This document shows positions 9,445 through 17,066 of a stretch of DNA of 35,184 nt, piece after piece. The DNA is from Candidatus Merdivivens pullistercoris. Its GTDB lineage: Bacteria; Bacteroidota; Bacteroidia; Bacteroidales; UBA932. The notes below the pieces were generated by a model. It worked only from the letters and a program-made list of their open reading frames with translations. It did not search any database and was not told the origin of the DNA. The DNA is taken from NCBI GenBank assembly GCA_017694935.1, contig JADIME010000009.1:1-35184 (forward strand), read 5' to 3'. Every line of letters starts with the position of its first letter. Position 1 is the stretch's first letter. The position numbers and the translations under genes were made by a program.

Positions 9445-10674
9445 TTAGAAATAATATGTCACACTATTCGGGAACAAAAGCCCGGCAGCATTCTTCTTTA
9501 TCTTGAAACTGACGGCATCCCCGCCTTTTTTCTTTTCGCCAGAGACGGGATTAAACTTAGGACGGCCAAGTAGTAAATCCACAGTAATCATACTCTGTTC
9601 AAGTAGAATGTCAAACTGAGAAACAATAGGATCTCTGGTATGCTCAATTTTGTTGAAACGAAATTGCTCCCTGCCAAACTCATCAATTCTTGTGTCCGCT
9701 TCAATCCAGAAAGTCTCATGATGTTTAAGTAACAAGCATTTATGTAGTGTCTGCAATCGCCATACAGCGACATCTGCAACTTTTCTGAACAAATCCGGAC
9801 CAATGACCTTATCTTCTTCAATTTCCAGCAAGTCAGACGGATAATTCATATTTAGCCTCAAATTTTGAGAGTTTGGAAACTTGCAGCTAAGCGTGTTCCT
9901 GTATGACTTTATACCACCTGACAGGTATCCGTACTTTGCCACGATTTCAGTTCCACTTTTAAGTTTACTGATATCCCAATCAGGAACTTTACAGAATAAA
10001 TTCTTCTTTATGTTAGGCCTTTTGGCTCTAAAACTCTTTAATTCGACACCCTTATAATCCGGAAGAGTAGAATCGTTCATATCTATTTCCAAAAGACTCT
10101 CTACTTGTCTTCCAATAGCTGTATCTGCCTTAAGACCTGTGTCTATCCACATGCCTTGAAATTCCATCAGCTTGCCAAGGAGTTCCTCAGATATTCTATC
10201 CGCATTATCGGACAATAACAGAATTAGATATTGAACGGGATTTGCTATGGAAGTCTCACAGCATTTAATGATATCTACTTTCGTTAAATTGATAACATAG
10301 AGTTCTTCCGGATTCAATGCTATAATTGCATGAATGTCATCGGCATCAGTCGTTTCCTTCAGTTTGTAAACCCAAATACGGGGATCTCCATCCTTGGTTT
10401 CCGGGCGATACAAAGAAGTCCGGGTATCAATGTCTTTAAATTCAGTAAGAATATGGGTATGAATAATAACCTTATTATCTTGCCCTTTCTTCTGCAAGGC
10501 ATAATCATGGATATCATTCTCTTTGAAATAGGCCCGCATAGGAGCGGTGGCATCCATAATTGATTTTTTCAACCCCGTTCGGGTAATCTGAACCTGAGTG
10601 AATTTTATATTCTTATTTACTAAATACTCCATATTGCGCTTCTCAAATGGAGTAAACGGGCGCATATGTATCAT
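9445..10674 (-). CDS. type II restriction endonuclease, MvaI/BcnI-like
   Basis: Probable DNA-cleaving half of a type II restriction-modification system. In the 409-residue protein the catalytic PD...ExK motif is clear: P205-D206-Y-K-G-V-E211-L-K213, followed by the family-like NLFCKVPDWDISKL. This arrangement (ESLLxI...PDYKGVELKS) resembles the MvaI/BcnI endonuclease family, which cuts CCNGG-type sites as a monomer. About 180 N-terminal residues precede the catalytic domain and may help bind DNA. The gene starts 3 bp after the methyltransferase stop, so the two are translationally close. Both are markedly AT-rich compared with neighbours, which suggests horizontal acquisition. A second ATG at 10665 is an alternative start. 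The exact recognition site cannot be read from the sequence. Confidence 0.82.
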   Translation of the reverse strand: MIHMRPFTPFEKRNMEYLVNKNIKFTQVQITRTGLKKSIMDATAPMRAYFKENDIHDYALQKKGQDNKVIIHTHILTEFKDIDTRTSLYRPETKDGDPRIWVYKLKETTDADDIHAIIALNPEELYVINLTKVDIIKCCETSIANPVQYLILLLSDNADRISEELLGKLMEFQGMWIDTGLKADTAIGRQVESLLEIDMNDSTLPDYKGVELKSFRAKRPNIKKNLFCKVPDWDISKLKSGTEIVAKYGYLSGGIKSYRNTLSCKFPNSQNLRLNMNYPSDLLEIEEDKVIGPDLFRKVADVAVWRLQTLHKCLLLKHHETFWIEADTRIDEFGREQFRFNKIEHTRDPIVSQFDILLEQSMITVDLLLGRPKFNPVSGEKKKGGDAVSFKIKKNAAGLLFPNSVTYYF

Positions 10675-10677
10675 AGT

Positions 10678-12561
10678 TTATTTAATCTTTTTAAGAATGG
10701 TGTTGGCAATAGCTCTTGCCATCAATGGCGGGACAGCATTCCCGACAAGGGTGTATTGTGGAATCTCTGATTTCCTTTTATCTCCTCCGGTCTGTCTCTT
10801 CCCCTGAAATACAAAAGAATCATCAAAAGATTGTAGTCTCGCCATTTCCCTTACAGTAAGCGCCCTTGCCTGTGAATAATGTATAAAATCATCAGGCATA
10901 GTAACAATGGTGGGGCTTTGTCCTTTTGGATTCAGGACGGTATAATTTCTTTTCTGCGATTCCAGATTTTTCTCTTTAAGTTCTTCTTTACAGGCTTCAT
11001 CATATTCCCCATGCTTGGCTATTATGGCAAGTCTTGTCTTGACAGCGTCACTCTGCGCACTGGTCTGATGATTGAATAAGTCCATTTCTACATGTTTAGA
11101 CCCATTGTTTAAGTCTTCTATTGATTTTACATAAAATGGTTTACATTCAAATTCAAAACGGTGTCCTAATCTCCCTAGTCTGGACCACTCGTAGAACCTG
11201 TGTTTTTCTGATTCTTCTTTCACGGCACCGTCGATTGATCTTGGTACCGTCAATTTATCTAGTTCTGCATTCTTCTCGGTTTTCCCGTATGTAGTTTTAG
11301 TTTCTCCATTGCCAATGAAATCAAGATCAGAGATAGCCTCATATACAGTTACCTTTTCATCCTGAGAGACAGTCGGTGGAATATTTGTAATCAGCTTCTG
11401 GTCTTTACGGCAACCTATAAAAAGGACCCTTTCTCTATTCTGCGGAACTCCATAATCAGAGGAAAGAACAACGATAGGCCTGTCTATTCTATATAAACGA
11501 ATCTTATCTAACACTCTCTCGAAATACTCCTCGCTTCCGTCATTGTTTGCGTACATCTTTAAAGCCTCAAAGCATTCATCAAGAGTCATGGCATATATTC
11601 TGAGCAGTGATTTCAAAATGCCGGTTTTCTCTTTCTGCGAGTCGAATGACTTTACACTGTCAATAGCTTCCGTCATCTTGCTAATGATGGTGTCGTCTTC
11701 CATAGAGGCAATAAAACTATTCATTTCAGAGACAAAAGCGTCATTGTCAATATTAGATACTGTTTTTTCCTGAATGACGGCTTTTTGGATATTCTTTCTT
11801 TCAGTGTTGTGCCTAAGAAGATTCAGGCCGTGCCGTATTGTACTGATGTTTCGGTCTGACTTGCTTATTCTATATTCAATAGAGCGAGTCAATTCCTTGA
11901 ACAAATCTTCGACAATCTGGATATATGTATTAATGTTCGAATCAATTTTCGATTCATCATCTATTTCCAAATGCAATTTACTTATAAAACATTTCTTTTC
12001 ATAGGACGAGGCTGTTCTGGTCAAAAGCTTATCTACATAATCATAAAGAATAGACACCTGTTTATAGTCAATTATAGAGCGTATTTGACGCATTATCTCA
12101 TCCTTAAACCTCCCTTTGTCCTTAGTGAGAATACCTTTTACATTTTCCATAATGAAGTATTTCGGACGGAGAGCCACAATCACTTTCAAATAATGCTCAA
12201 ACAGATTATCTCTTTTATCGAACTTACGCCTACGTCCGGACAAACTGAAGGATTGGCAACTTGGACCTCCGGTAATAACATCAATCTTTGTTTTTCCAAC
12301 CAGCTTCATTAGGTCAGGAAGAAAAGAGTCAGACATAATATCCTCGGTAAGGAACTTTGTATCAAGTCCCAACTGTTCATTATACCTTACTCTGTGAGTC
12401 AGCTCGCAATTCTCGTTTATATCACTTGCAAGAACAAAATTGTAATACTTGTCATCAGTGTATGCTTGCATGAAGCCCTCGCTGAATCCACCGGCTCCGG
12501 CAAACAAATCCAAAAAATTAACGGCTTTGCGTTTTTCTAAAAAGTCTTTCTTCTGAGCCAT
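10678..12561 (-). CDS. DNA (cytosine-5) methyltransferase of the R-M system
   Basis: Protective methylase paired with the downstream endonuclease. The 627-residue protein has the C5-methyltransferase motifs: I (FLDLFAGAGGFSEGF, 16-30, SAM binding), IV with catalytic C102 (GGPSCQSFS), VI (MENVKG, 138-143), VIII (QNRERV, 374-379), IX/target region (GQSPTIVTMPDDF, ALTVREMARLQSF) and X (LVGNAVPPLMARAIA). Two things are odd. The residue before the catalytic cysteine is Ser, where nearly all relatives have Pro. There are also about 230 residues between motifs VI and VIII instead of roughly 50, mostly helical and charged. The family call is firm. The gene is AT-rich and opens the R-M operon. Confidence 0.93.
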   Translation of the reverse strand: MAQKKDFLEKRKAVNFLDLFAGAGGFSEGFMQAYTDDKYYNFVLASDINENCELTHRVRYNEQLGLDTKFLTEDIMSDSFLPDLMKLVGKTKIDVITGGPSCQSFSLSGRRRKFDKRDNLFEHYLKVIVALRPKYFIMENVKGILTKDKGRFKDEIMRQIRSIIDYKQVSILYDYVDKLLTRTASSYEKKCFISKLHLEIDDESKIDSNINTYIQIVEDLFKELTRSIEYRISKSDRNISTIRHGLNLLRHNTERKNIQKAVIQEKTVSNIDNDAFVSEMNSFIASMEDDTIISKMTEAIDSVKSFDSQKEKTGILKSLLRIYAMTLDECFEALKMYANNDGSEEYFERVLDKIRLYRIDRPIVVLSSDYGVPQNRERVLFIGCRKDQKLITNIPPTVSQDEKVTVYEAISDLDFIGNGETKTTYGKTEKNAELDKLTVPRSIDGAVKEESEKHRFYEWSRLGRLGHRFEFECKPFYVKSIEDLNNGSKHVEMDLFNHQTSAQSDAVKTRLAIIAKHGEYDEACKEELKEKNLESQKRNYTVLNPKGQSPTIVTMPDDFIHYSQARALTVREMARLQSFDDSFVFQGKRQTGGDKRKSEIPQYTLVGNAVPPLMARAIANTILKKIK

Positions 12562-12589
12562 AAAATTAATGACATTATTGCAATTTCAG

Positions 12590-12597
12590 CAAAGATA
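12590..12597 (-). promoter_or_regulatory. candidate -7 promoter box of the R-M operon
   Basis: Minus strand TATCTTTG, an exact TAnnTTTG match, about 28 bases ahead of the methyltransferase start codon. There is no convincing -33 box. No controller (C) protein gene is seen. Confidence 0.45.
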
Positions 12598-12616
12598 GTA
12601 ATTTTACCACGTTATT

Positions 12617-14179
12617 CTAAAACTCTCCTTCCAGCAGCGGCCATGCAGGGTCGGGGACATGTTCCCTTTTCATTATGGAACGCAGGTTCTTCGCAATCCG
12701 CCTGTATCCGGCTGCCTCCTTTCTTTTTGTCTTTTCATTGTCCGGCAGGAGCAGGTTCACTGTTTCAGACGGGTCGTTTTCCAAATCGTACAGTTCCCAT
12801 ACGGAGTCTTCCCCTGAAGAGGCCTTGAGCCTTATGAGTTTCATGTTTCCGGAAATCACGGCCTGTTTCCCTCCTTCTTCCTGGAACTCGAAATACAGCC
12901 AGTCGTGTTCTTCCTGATGCCCTCTGCCGGTGAGGACAGGCAGTATGGATATGCCGTCAGTGCGGGAGACGGCCGTGCCGCTTTGTCTGCTGCTTTCCGT
13001 CCCTGCTTCTGTATCGTTTCTGGTGTCACCGGCCGTTTCGGACAGGAGTTGCCTGAAAGTGGGACTGAGGTCCCAGAACGCCATGACGTGCCCGCTTTCG
13101 CTGTCCGGCTCGATGACTCCTTCCCATGCCGCTATGAAAGGAACCCTGATTCCCCCTTCGTACAGATCCCTTTTGTATCCCCGGAAAATCCCGTTGCTGT
13201 CGAAGAAGTCAGGATCGGCCCCGCCTTCTTTATGAGGGCCGTTGTCGCTGGCGAAAATGATGAGGGTATTGCCGAGCAGGCCGTTTTCACGGAGTTTGGC
13301 AACCACTTGTCCCACATACATGTCCAGCCTGTATACCATGGCCGCGAATGTGGCTCTCGGTTCCGGTTGCGAGCAGTAGCCTCCTTTACGAAAGGCCGGC
13401 CCGGAGTCGCAGCCCTTGTACGGTGTTTCGGGATACATCCCGCTGAACTTTGCAAGGATGGAGTCTTTCGGCACGAGCAGTTCGGCGTGCGGCAGGACGT
13501 ACGGGAGGAAGAGGAAAAACGGTCTGTCCGCATTCCTGTCTATGAATTCCAGGGCCTTTTCGTTTATAAGGTCTTGGGAATATGTCCCGAATCCGCCGTC
13601 CGCGTTGTCTTCGAGGATGATTTTCCTGTCATTTTCCCACAAGTGGTCGGGATAATAATTGTGTGCGAGGAGCTGGCAGTTGTATCCGAAAAATTCGTCT
13701 ATTCCTTGGCGTGCGGGGTCTCCCGTAGTTCCCGGCGCGCCGAGCCCCCATTTCCCGAATGCTCCGGTCTTGTATCCTTTCTCTTTAAAGGCCAGAAAGA
13801 TGTTCTCCATCTCGGGCAGCGGGTACTGTCCTTCCGGCGGGGTTTCGATATTTCCCCTTACAGGCGCGTGTCCCGAGTGCAGCCCGGTCAGCAGGCAGGC
13901 ACGCGAAGGTGCGCTTACGGTCGTTCCTGAATAGCATCTTGTGAAGCGCATCCCCTGCGCCGCGAGGCTGTCGATGTTAGGTGTGTCGAACCGTTCCTGT
14001 CCGTAGCATCCCACATCCCCGTAGCCGAGGTCGTCGGCAAGGATGAATACCACGTTGGGTCTTTTCCCGTTCTGTGCCGTGTCTTTTTGTCTTGCAGGCT
14101 CTTGTGCCTGCGCGGACTGTCCTCCGGCCATTGCGGTGAATCCTAATGCCAGTCCGGTCATGAGTAACTTTCTGTCCAT
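12617..14179 (-). CDS. serine-type sulfatase (S1 family), exported
   Basis: Sulfate ester hydrolase of the alkaline-phosphatase-fold sulfatase family. The 520 residues start with a signal peptide ending near SAQAQ. The metal-binding start is NVVFILADDLGYGD (D49, D50). The maturation motif is S89-A-P-S-R93-A-C-L-L-T-G, so the residue converted to formylglycine is serine, not cysteine. Later come the metal/substrate segment FASDNGPH and a YEGGIRVPFIA block typical of arylsulfatase A-like enzymes. Serine-type sulfatases need a radical-SAM maturase, and one is encoded next door on the opposite strand. The substrate is probably a host or dietary sulfated glycan or glycosaminoglycan, but the subfamily cannot be fixed by eye. 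Confidence 0.92.
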   Translation of the reverse strand: MDRKLLMTGLALGFTAMAGGQSAQAQEPARQKDTAQNGKRPNVVFILADDLGYGDVGCYGQERFDTPNIDSLAAQGMRFTRCYSGTTVSAPSRACLLTGLHSGHAPVRGNIETPPEGQYPLPEMENIFLAFKEKGYKTGAFGKWGLGAPGTTGDPARQGIDEFFGYNCQLLAHNYYPDHLWENDRKIILEDNADGGFGTYSQDLINEKALEFIDRNADRPFFLFLPYVLPHAELLVPKDSILAKFSGMYPETPYKGCDSGPAFRKGGYCSQPEPRATFAAMVYRLDMYVGQVVAKLRENGLLGNTLIIFASDNGPHKEGGADPDFFDSNGIFRGYKRDLYEGGIRVPFIAAWEGVIEPDSESGHVMAFWDLSPTFRQLLSETAGDTRNDTEAGTESSRQSGTAVSRTDGISILPVLTGRGHQEEHDWLYFEFQEEGGKQAVISGNMKLIRLKASSGEDSVWELYDLENDPSETVNLLLPDNEKTKRKEAAGYRRIAKNLRSIMKREHVPDPAWPLLEGEF

Positions 14180-14203
14180 AGTGCAACAGTTTTTCTGCCC
14201 GAT

Positions 14204-14237
14204 GGCAAAGCTATGAAAAATTTTTCATAGTTTTGCC
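14204..14237. promoter_or_regulatory. 34-bp near-perfect palindrome with a -7 box on each strand
   Basis: Two 17-base arms match with one mismatch; the central 20 bases (14211-14230) are a perfect palindrome. The plus strand contains TAGTTTTG (14228-14235) and the minus strand TAGCTTTG (14206-14213), both TAnnTTTG promoter boxes. It sits alone between the divergent sulfatase and maturase genes. It could be a symmetric bidirectional promoter, an operator, or both. On the plus side the box ends only 5 bases before the maturase ATG, implying a leaderless or nearly leaderless mRNA if that start is right. Confidence 0.6.
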
Positions 14238-14240
14238 CTT

Positions 14241-15401
14241 ATGGGAAAGACATTCAGGATAGATGCAGTCTTCGAGGACGGCAGTTTTGTGCAGTCGCGT
14301 CCGTTTTCATTGATGCTGAAGCCGGTAGGAGGGGCGTGCAATCTCAATTGCGCCTATTGTTACTACAAGGGAGGGCATCAGGCCGGCAGGATGGATATGG
14401 GGCAATTGGAAGCCTTGTTCGGGAATTACGCGGATTCGCAGCCGGCAGGGGCGCCTTTGACTTTTATATGGCACGGGGGAGAGCCTTTGCTGGCGGGAGA
14501 GGAGTTTTTCCGGAAAGCCGTCGGTTTGCAGAGACGCATGTTCTCATTGCAGGGGAGGGCGGAAAAAGGGCCGAGACAGGTGGCAAATATCCTGCAGACA
14601 AATGCGACGGCTGTTACTGAAAGCCTTGCAGGTTTTCTGGCGGAGAATAATTTTCTTTGCGGGGTCTCGATTGATGGCCCGGAAGCGTTGCATGATATTC
14701 CTAGAAAGACGGTTGCCGGAGGCGGGTCATGGAAACAGACCATGCACGGGTTGAGGCTGCTGCAACATGCCGGTGTGCAGATTAACGCCATGGTGGCAGT
14801 AGGCGGCCACAATGTCGCATATCCCGGCCTTGTCTATGGATTTCTGAAAGATGCCGGGCTTGAATACATACAGTTGCTGCCTGTGGCCGAGGGGCCTTCA
14901 GGATGGCTGGAAGGCGAGGATTGGGGAGATTTCCTCTGCGGAGTGTTCGATTTGTGGCGGATTTCCGACATCGGGAAGATTTTCGTGAATTATTTTGACA
15001 ACACTCTTGCCCTGCATGTCGGCATGGAACCCGATTTATGTTTTTTTTGCCGGAGTTGCCCTCCTTGCCCGTCGGCTGAAACGGGAGGGGAAGTGTATGC
15101 ATGCGACCATCTTTCCCGTCCGCTCGGCGGAAATGTTTTCAATGATCCCCTTTCGGTAATCATGTCGTCCCGGCAGGAATATTCGCATGAGACTGAAAAA
15201 TATCTTTCGCTCTCGGGAAAATGCCGTTCTTGTCCTTATCTCCGTCTTTGCAACGGGGATTGTCCTGTCCATAGGACGGTCATGTTTGAAAACGGGGAGC
15301 GGATATCGTCGTTATGCCCGGGATATAGAAAATATTTCGCCTACACCTATGACTTTTTTTCACAGTGGGCGGCTTCTATTGTCGTCGGGCAGAGGCATTG
15401 A
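14241..15401 (+). CDS. anaerobic sulfatase-maturating enzyme (radical SAM, SPASM)
   Basis: Oxygen-independent enzyme that oxidises the active-site Ser or Cys of sulfatases to formylglycine in the cytoplasm before export. The 386 residues hold the radical-SAM cluster motif C33-N-L-N-C37-A-Y-C40, the glycine-rich HGGEPLL segment, and SIDGP. A cysteine-rich SPASM region holds the two auxiliary clusters (CFFCRSCPPC 267-276, ACDH with C288 and D289, CRSCPYLRLCNGDCP 328-342, C359). D289 matches the proposed catalytic Asp next to a cluster cysteine. The gene diverges from a serine-type sulfatase, its evident client. The N-terminus has about 22 residues before the core; a later start is possible. Confidence 0.93.
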   Translation: MGKTFRIDAVFEDGSFVQSRPFSLMLKPVGGACNLNCAYCYYKGGHQAGRMDMGQLEALFGNYADSQPAGAPLTFIWHGGEPLLAGEEFFRKAVGLQRRMFSLQGRAEKGPRQVANILQTNATAVTESLAGFLAENNFLCGVSIDGPEALHDIPRKTVAGGGSWKQTMHGLRLLQHAGVQINAMVAVGGHNVAYPGLVYGFLKDAGLEYIQLLPVAEGPSGWLEGEDWGDFLCGVFDLWRISDIGKIFVNYFDNTLALHVGMEPDLCFFCRSCPPCPSAETGGEVYACDHLSRPLGGNVFNDPLSVIMSSRQEYSHETEKYLSLSGKCRSCPYLRLCNGDCPVHRTVMFENGERISSLCPGYRKYFAYTYDFFSQWAASIVVGQRH

Positions 15402-15440
15402 CACGTGTGTCGCTTTCTTTGCCCGGGCAGTCAGTTTCTC

Positions 15441-15564
15441 TGGAGGGTGAACCAAAAGGAGGAATTTCAAGGCTTGCGCAGATGAGAAAACCGGAGTGTA
15501 CTGTCGTACATGAGTATTTTCGAATCAAGCGTAACGCAGAAATTACCCTTTGGTTCACCCTCCA
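15441..15564. repeat. 124-bp inverted-repeat element between convergent genes
   Basis: Perfect 16-base ends (TGGAGGGTGAACCAAA at 15441-15456 and its complement at 15549-15564). Further pairing lies inside: AATTTC with GAAATT, GCTTG with CAAGC, GAAAA with TTTTC, and a tip TGTAC-TGTC-GTACA. The whole segment could fold as one long, imperfect hairpin. It lies after the maturase stop, and its right arm contains the stop codon of the cyclo-ligase gene. It could be a bidirectional terminator or mRNA stabiliser, or a miniature mobile element. It has no U-tract of a classical terminator. Confidence 0.65.
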
Positions 15565-16118
15565 CAGTCCCTGCCGGTGAAAGTCTCTGATACGACCTTG
15601 TCCATGAGTATGTCGTGGGGTTCTTTAGGGACGGAACCGACAAGCTGGAAATCGAAGCAGATGCCTGTTTTCCATGCACGGCTTCCTGCAAGCAGCCTGT
15701 CATAGAAACCTTTGCCCCGGCCCATGCGGCCGCCTTCCCGGTCGAATGCCACTCCCGGTACCACGACAAGGTTTATCTCGTCTATGGAGACTTCCCTGGC
15801 TCCGGTCTGAGGTTCCGGAATGGAATAGGACTCTCCGTCATGCATCTCGGCTATCCCTGTAAACTGCCTGACAATCAGGTCTTCTCCATTGACGACAGGC
15901 AAAAATACATTTTTTCCCGATGCCGCTGCCTTTACTACAAGGCCGTGTGTAAATACCTCGTCCGGCAGAGACCAGTAGCACAATATGTTGCCGGCTTCGA
16001 TCCACTCCGGGCATTTTTCAAGATTGGATATTACGGTTTCGGACCTTTTGAGCCTTTCTTCCATGGGACATTGTTTTTTCAGTCCCGATATCAATTTTCT
16101 GAGTTCCTTTTTTTCCAT
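15555..16118 (-). CDS. 5-formyltetrahydrofolate cyclo-ligase
   Basis: ATP-dependent enzyme converting 5-formyl-THF to 5,10-methenyl-THF in cytoplasmic one-carbon metabolism. At 187 residues it has the usual length. The family signature VPGVAFDREGGRMGRGKGFYDRLL is present (about residues 132-155), as is the N-terminal basic KKELRKLISGLKK. The last codons (DCGG-stop) lie inside the right arm of the 124-bp hairpin element, so the element may have shaped the C-terminus. The gene stands behind the DUF2752 gene with an 80-bp gap. Confidence 0.92.
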   Translation of the reverse strand: MEKKELRKLISGLKKQCPMEERLKRSETVISNLEKCPEWIEAGNILCYWSLPDEVFTHGLVVKAAASGKNVFLPVVNGEDLIVRQFTGIAEMHDGESYSIPEPQTGAREVSIDEINLVVVPGVAFDREGGRMGRGKGFYDRLLAGSRAWKTGICFDFQLVGSVPKEPHDILMDKVVSETFTGRDCGG

Positions 16119-16198
16119 GTTTTTCTGTGTCTGTCGCAGTTCTGGCTTTTACGCTTTTGCCGGCCGGGAATCCACGCCGTTTCTGAATGCCGTTGCTG

Positions 16199-16579
16199 CT
16201 ATATTCCTATGACATTGCGGAGTATCCACCATGCCGTTACTGTGATCAATACGGCTATTGCGGCCTTTGTGCCATTTACTGCCGCATAGAAGCGCGGATG
16301 CCTTTTCCTGTCTATTTCGGCTGCCGACAATAAAGCCAGCACAGGTATCGAGGCTACAAGAAGGGCGTTGTATCTGAACGCTTCCGACAGATGGCCGTGC
16401 AGCAGGGCGTGTATGGCTCTCTGTGAACCGCATCCCGGACATTGAAGGCCGGTGACGGCATAGAAAGGACATTTTGGAAACCAGACTCCTTTTCCCGGGT
16501 CTGCCATGGCGTATATGCATATAAAAACCACGACAGCTACGGCGATAGCTATCCAGATTCCCCGCTTTCTTATCGTCAT
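16199..16579 (-). CDS. DUF2752 small membrane protein
   Basis: A 126-residue membrane protein of the DUF2752 family, function unknown. The diagnostic cysteine motif KCPFYAVTGLQCPGCGSQRA gives C37, C47 and C50. Flanking helices are at about 8-26, 70-88 and 106-124. In Bacteroidota such genes often sit beside small TM2/CD225-type genes, and here a CD225 gene lies just upstream on the same strand. A TAATTTTG promoter-like box lies a few bases ahead of the start. Confidence 0.88.
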   Translation of the reverse strand: MTIRKRGIWIAIAVAVVVFICIYAMADPGKGVWFPKCPFYAVTGLQCPGCGSQRAIHALLHGHLSEAFRYNALLVASIPVLALLSAAEIDRKRHPRFYAAVNGTKAAIAVLITVTAWWILRNVIGI

Positions 16580-16594
16580 TTACAATTTATTAAC

Positions 16595-16650
16595 GATTGT
16601 CCGCAAAATTACTGCATACGTCTTCAAACGTGGTGATTTTGCGGATAATC
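16595..16650. repeat. 56-bp inverted pair of the TAATTTTGCGGATAAT-type motif
   Basis: The arms GATTGTCCGCAAAATTAC and GTGATTTTGCGGATAATC are complementary at 16 of 18 positions, with about 20 bases between them. Each arm read outwards carries a TAnnTTTG-like box followed by CGGA(T/C)AA. The left arm points at the DUF2752 start 16 bases away. The same motif recurs at 24257, 33711 and 34083. Confidence 0.65.
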
Positions 16651-16660
16651 ATAATTTATT

Positions 16661-16972
16661 TTAATAGTCGAGAGCAGCCAATGACAGGATGCTCACTCCG
16701 GCTATGGCATAAATCAGTATGTAGATAAGATAGACGGCAAGTCCGCAGAAAAACGATATTTTAGTCCATTTCCCGGCATTCTTGCTTGCCCTTTCAGCTT
16801 CTTCATAACGTCCCGCGTGATAATTGGAACTTACCTGTGCCGCATAGACGATACCGACAATCCCGAACGGTAAGCAGCAGAAAATGGTGGAGAGGATGGA
16901 CTCTGCCAGCCATGTTTTCGGACAAGGCACGTTGTTGTAGCACCTGTTGCCGTTTTGATCATAAACTTCCAT
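16661..16972 (-). CDS. CD225/dispanin-family membrane protein
   Basis: A 103-residue protein with two hydrophobic segments (about 25-47 and 74-98) separated by a short, charged loop (YHAGRYEEAERASKNAGKWTKIS). This is the layout of the CD225/dispanin family, to which eukaryotic IFITM proteins also belong; the bacterial role is unknown. The N-terminus has three Cys (C11, C17, plus CC in the first helix). It is encoded just upstream of the DUF2752 gene, and the pair may be one small membrane module. Confidence 0.82.
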   Translation of the reverse strand: MEVYDQNGNRCYNNVPCPKTWLAESILSTIFCCLPFGIVGIVYAAQVSSNYHAGRYEEAERASKNAGKWTKISFFCGLAVYLIYILIYAIAGVSILSLAALDY

Positions 16973-17066
16973 AATAAGGTAAATTAGGTTTTATTCTGGT
17001 AAATAATGCCTTTAAACAGCTTCTCAGTTTCAAAACGCTAAATTAATGAAAATATTGATGAAAAAA

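Noticed and set aside
12905..13930. A 341-codon open frame on the plus strand
   Set aside because: It is antisense to the sulfatase, whose motifs are unambiguous; it has no domain, signal or plausible start and arises from G+C-rich codon bias.
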